Shown here piece by piece: positions 61,263 to 64,000 of a DNA stretch of 64,000 bases. Source of the DNA: Labrenzia sp. VG12 (GTDB lineage: Bacteria > Pseudomonadota > Alphaproteobacteria > Rhizobiales > Stappiaceae). The stretch lies in NCBI RefSeq assembly GCF_002237595.1, contig NZ_CP022529.1:496001-560000 (forward strand), written 5' to 3'. A program made the position numbers and the translations under genes. The notes under the pieces are model-generated. The model was given only the letters and a program-made list of their open reading frames with translations. It was not told the origin of the DNA and searched no databases. Position 1 is the stretch's first letter. Every line of letters begins with the position of its first letter.

Positions 61263-62933
61263 TCAGAACAGCCCTTCAATCTGACCTTGCTCGTCCAGCT
61301 TGATGTGGTTGGCCGAGGGCACGCGCGGCAGGCCGGGCATGGTCATGATTTCCCCGCAGATCACCACGATGAAGCCGGCGCCGGCCGACAGGCGCACTTC
61401 GCGCACCGGCAGGCTGTGGCCGGTGGGCGCTCCGCGCAGCTGCGGATCGGTGGAGAAGGAATACTGGGTCTTGGCCATGCAGACCGGCAGGTCGCCGAAA
61501 CCGTCGGCTTCCCAGCGCTTGAGCTGGTCGCGCACGGACTTGTCGGCGAGCACCTCGTCGGCGCGGTAGATGCGCTTGGCGATGGTCTCGATCTTTTCGA
61601 ACAGCGACAGGCTGTCGTCATAAAGCGGGGCGAACTGTGCCGCGCCGCTTTCAGCAAGTTCGGACACGCGCTTGGCAAGCTCTTCCGTGCCGGCGGAGCC
61701 GTTGGCCCAGTGGGTTGCCAGGATCGCGTCGACGCCGAGCTCGGCGCAATAGTCCCTCACGGCCTGCACTTCGGCTTCGGTGTCGGCGGTGAAGTGGTTG
61801 ATGGCGACAACGGCCGGGACGCCGAACTGCTTGACGTTCTCGATATGGCGGCCGAGGTTGGCGCAGCCATTCACGACCGCGTCGACATTTTCTGCGCCGA
61901 GGTCTTCCTTGGCGACACCGCCATTCATCTTCAGGGCCTTGATCGTGGCGACGATCACCACGGCGTCCGGCGACAGGCCGGCCTTGCGGCACTTGATGTC
62001 GAAGAACTTTTCGGCGCCCAGGTCAGCACCAAAGCCGGCTTCGGTCACCACGTAGTCCGCCAGTTTCAGGGCCGTCTGTGTGGCAACGACGGAGTTGCAG
62101 CCATGGGCGATGTTGGCGAAGGGGCCGCCGTGGATGAAGGCCGGGTTGTTTTCCAGCGTCTGCACCAGGTTCGGCTGCATGGCTTCCTTCAAAAGAACGG
62201 TCATCGCGCCATCGGCTTCCAGCTCGCGCGCGGTGATCGCGGTGCGGTCGCGGCGATAGGCAACGATGATGTCGCCAAGACGCTTCTGCAGGTCGTCCAG
62301 ATCTGTTGCGAGGCACAGGATCGCCATGATTTCGGAAGCCACCGTGATGTCGAAGCCGCCTTCACGCGGGAAACCGTTGGCAACACCGCCGAGGGAGCAG
62401 ACGATTTCGCGCAGGGCGCGGTCGTTCATGTCGAGCACTCGGCGCCAGGTCACGCGGCGCTGGTCGATGCCCAGCTCATTGCCCCAGTAGATGTGGTTCT
62501 CGATCAGAGCGGCCAGCAGGTTATGTGCGGAGGTAATGGCGTGGAAGTCACCGGTGAAATGCAGGTTGATGTCTTCCATCGGAACGACCTGGGCATAGCC
62601 GCCACCGGCCGCGCCACCCTTCATGCCGAAGCAGGGGCCGAGAGACGGTTCGCGCAGGCAGATCATGGCGTTCTTGCCGATCTTGTTGAGACCGTCGCCG
62701 AGGCCGACCGTCGTGGTCGTCTTGCCTTCACCGGCCGGCGTCGGGTTGATCGCGGTGACCAGGATGAGCTTGCCGCTGTCGCGCCCGTTGAGGCTTTCGA
62801 TGTAGTCCCCGGAGATCTTTGCCTTCGTGCGGCCATAGGGCAGCAGGGATTCCTCGGGAATGTTGAGCCGCTCACCGATCTCCTGGATCGGTTTCATGCT
62901 GGCTGCACGGGCAATTTCGATATCGCTGGCCAT
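61263..62933 (-). CDS. fhs: Formate-tetrahydrofolate ligase
   Basis: 556 residues. ITAINPTPAGEGKTTTTVGLGDGLNKIGK is the nucleotide-binding loop; NLHFTGDFHAITSAHNLLAALIENHIYWGN, GPFANIAHGCNSVVATQTALKLADYVVTEAGFGADLGAEKFFDIKCR and GEIMTMPGLPRVPSANHIKLDEQGQIEGLF are family blocks. It interconverts formyl-THF and formate with ATP; run in reverse it drains methyl-derived one-carbon units. GGAGAG precedes the ATG. It has its own terminator but lies upstream of the corrinoid genes in the same direction. Confidence 0.97.
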   Translation of the reverse strand: MASDIEIARAASMKPIQEIGERLNIPEESLLPYGRTKAKISGDYIESLNGRDSGKLILVTAINPTPAGEGKTTTTVGLGDGLNKIGKNAMICLREPSLGPCFGMKGGAAGGGYAQVVPMEDINLHFTGDFHAITSAHNLLAALIENHIYWGNELGIDQRRVTWRRVLDMNDRALREIVCSLGGVANGFPREGGFDITVASEIMAILCLATDLDDLQKRLGDIIVAYRRDRTAITARELEADGAMTVLLKEAMQPNLVQTLENNPAFIHGGPFANIAHGCNSVVATQTALKLADYVVTEAGFGADLGAEKFFDIKCRKAGLSPDAVVIVATIKALKMNGGVAKEDLGAENVDAVVNGCANLGRHIENVKQFGVPAVVAINHFTADTEAEVQAVRDYCAELGVDAILATHWANGSAGTEELAKRVSELAESGAAQFAPLYDDSLSLFEKIETIAKRIYRADEVLADKSVRDQLKRWEADGFGDLPVCMAKTQYSFSTDPQLRGAPTGHSLPVREVRLSAGAGFIVVICGEIMTMPGLPRVPSANHIKLDEQGQIEGLF

Positions 62934-63079
62934 GGGTTCTCTCTCCGGAGCGTTGCCAAAATTCAGGTGTCGGGAATACGCCTTTCCGGCGACCCGACAT
63001 TGGTCAGAACGCTATGGGAAGGCACGGTGGTCGGGATGTTCCGAATGCGACAGGATGCGCCCCGGAAACGACCGGCGGA

Positions 63080-63448
63080 TCAGCCGGTGCGATTTCTTAA
63101 GATGGTGACGAGGAAAACCAGCATGGTCAACACGGCCAGAACCGAACTGGCCTTGGCCAGAATCTCGTCGGTACCGTTGATGGCGAGCACAATACCGGGC
63201 GCCATTGTGACCACCGTCAGGACACTCATGCCATAGTGGATCCTGGCAAGGCCGGTGGTCGCGGCCTGGGGCACAAGGGCATAGTATGCGCCGAAGACTG
63301 AGAGCATGACGAAGCCCAGAAGATTGAGATGTCCATGTGCGGGCGCCAGCGTGTGGTCGGTCGTGGCGGACATGTGAATGCCCCAGACCATGCCGGCCAG
63401 TGCAAAGATGGCAGCAGTTGCGAAAAACAGTCGTGGCAATGCAGGCAT
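63080..63448 (-). CDS. Small membrane protein with His-rich loop, 122 aa
   Basis: Four hydrophobic segments; MVWGIHMSATTDHTLAPAHGHLNLLGFVMLSVFGAYYALVP has His residues spaced as in haem-copper oxidase subunit I-like N-terminal helices (HGHLNLLG). A full oxidase is excluded by length. ATG 63448 is preceded by GGGGGAGA. Role unknown; haem binding is only a guess. Confidence 0.6.
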   Translation of the reverse strand: MPALPRLFFATAAIFALAGMVWGIHMSATTDHTLAPAHGHLNLLGFVMLSVFGAYYALVPQAATTGLARIHYGMSVLTVVTMAPGIVLAINGTDEILAKASSVLAVLTMLVFLVTILRNRTG

Positions 63449-63576
63449 GCGATCTCCCCCGAAACTTAGCCGCTTGTTGTTCTTGTCGGCCGACGCGACC
63501 GTAACACGGTTGCCGCGAAGCGGGGGCGGTGAAAAGAAAAATTGCAAAATCCGGCTGAACGGATTTTAGTTCCGCA

Positions 63577-64000
63577 ATGACAGATTCAGATATTCTCGCC
63601 CGTTTGCCCGAACGCCTGAAAAAGGCACGCCGTACCCAGGGGCTTTCCCTGGAGGCGGTGGAAAAGCTATCCGGTGTCTCCCGTTCCATGGTCAGCCAGA
63701 TCGAGCGCGGCGAATCCAATCCGACCGTTGCGACGCTTCTGAACCTGACCCGCGCACTGAATGTCGATTTTGCCGGCCTCCTGGGCGAGGAGGCTGCGGA
63801 AGATCGTGTCGAAATCCTGCATGAGCACCAGACCCCGGCGCTGGATCGGGCGGGCGATGGCTGCAAGATCCGCATCCTGTCGTCGCCTCAGGACACGGGG
63901 CGCTTTGAAGTCTACGAACTGATCTTTGCTGCGGGCGGCAAGCTGGAGAGCAAGCCGCATGAGCGTGGCACCCGCGAACAACTGGTTGCGGAGGAAGGCC
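63577..64000 (+). CDS. XRE-family regulator with cupin-like domain (3' truncated by window edge)
   Basis: The frame opens at ATG 63577 and runs off the right edge. Residues about 8-70 are HTH_3 (RLPERLKKARRTQGLSLEAVEKLSGVSRSMVSQIERGESNPTVATLLNLTRALNV), followed by a cupin-type start (KIRILSSPQDTGRFEVYELIFAAGG). It is divergent from the small membrane protein and could regulate neighbouring genes. Similar in layout to the 21185-21847 regulator. Confidence 0.85.
   Translation, partial: MTDSDILARLPERLKKARRTQGLSLEAVEKLSGVSRSMVSQIERGESNPTVATLLNLTRALNVDFAGLLGEEAAEDRVEILHEHQTPALDRAGDGCKIRILSSPQDTGRFEVYELIFAAGGKLESKPHERGTREQLVAEEG

Noticed and set aside
61287..63236. 649-codon open frame on the plus strand
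   Set aside because: Antisense to fhs; composition is typical of a shadow frame in GC-rich coding DNA.

Overview
The window looks like a chromosomal segment of an alphaproteobacterium. It is GC-rich, has the conserved order DUF177-plsX-fabH-ihfA-merR, a ubiquinol-cytochrome c chaperone, a BamE lipoprotein, heme A synthase and many families typical of Hyphomicrobiales/Rhodobacterales-type bacteria. A marine Stappiaceae-like organism (Roseibium/Labrenzia/Stappia) would fit, but that is inference from gene content, not a database match.

Layout. 1-8.6 kb: the end of an MFS transporter, a K+-independent proton-pumping pyrophosphatase with a strong terminator, bamE, a respiratory-complex chaperone, and the fatty acid/phospholipid block DUF177-plsX-fabH followed by ihfA and a MerR regulator. 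8.6-17.4 kb: mixed genes (DUF4261-like protein, periplasmic glycerophosphodiesterase, cytochrome P450, three hypothetical genes, a dCache-HAMP adenylate cyclase, a GAF protein). 17.4-24.8 kb: a peptide-uptake locus with two ATPases, two permeases, a divergent XRE-cupin regulator, a binding protein and an M24 peptidase. One ATPase gene appears to have lost a single base just after its natural start. 24.9-27.1 kb: a lipoprotein and a peptidoglycan amidase.

27.3-35.5 kb is an AT-richer genomic island of about 8.1 kb inserted in the 3' end of tRNA-Pro(GGG). It is bounded by perfect 67-bp direct repeats, with a tyrosine integrase beside the intact tRNA and 11-bp-phased TGTGCC motifs (candidate integrase arm sites) just inside both ends. 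Its cargo is a RelE/HigB-like toxin with a HigA-IrrE metallopeptidase antitoxin, a two-gene operon of a thymidylate-synthase homologue and an alpha-glutamyl/putrescinyl-thymine pyrophosphorylase-like (clade 3) protein, a P-loop ATPase with a winged-helix tail, an HTH protein and two small membrane proteins. The thymidylate-synthase homologue keeps the catalytic Cys but carries Asp where dUMP-specific enzymes have Asn, as phage dCMP hydroxymethylases do. No phage structural genes are present. This compact nucleotide/base-hypermodification-like cassette is the most interesting part of the window.

35.6-45.4 kb is an exopolysaccharide locus: polymerase/ligase, polyprenyl glycosylphosphotransferase, glycosyltransferase, export lipoprotein, a Wzc/ExoP-like co-polymerase with a degenerate ATPase, a CelD-like acetyltransferase and a polysaccharide deacetylase. 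45.4-55 kb holds DUF2842, ctaA, a RibD/DHFR-like protein behind a large inverted repeat, metY, a CoA-binding protein, an AraC-GyrI regulator, DUF3052, a crotonase-fold protein lacking catalytic glutamates, DUF1194 and an amino acid permease.

55-63 kb is a corrinoid one-carbon cluster: a corrinoid reductive activator, methyl-THF:corrinoid methyltransferase, a MetF-like protein, a PF13769 protein, a DUF1638 protein and a DxHxxG corrinoid protein. It sits downstream of fhs, which has its own terminator. Together these could move methyl groups from a methylated substrate via a corrinoid to THF and then to formate. The substrate-specific methyltransferase (typically MttB-like) is not in the window. 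The window ends inside a second XRE-cupin regulator.
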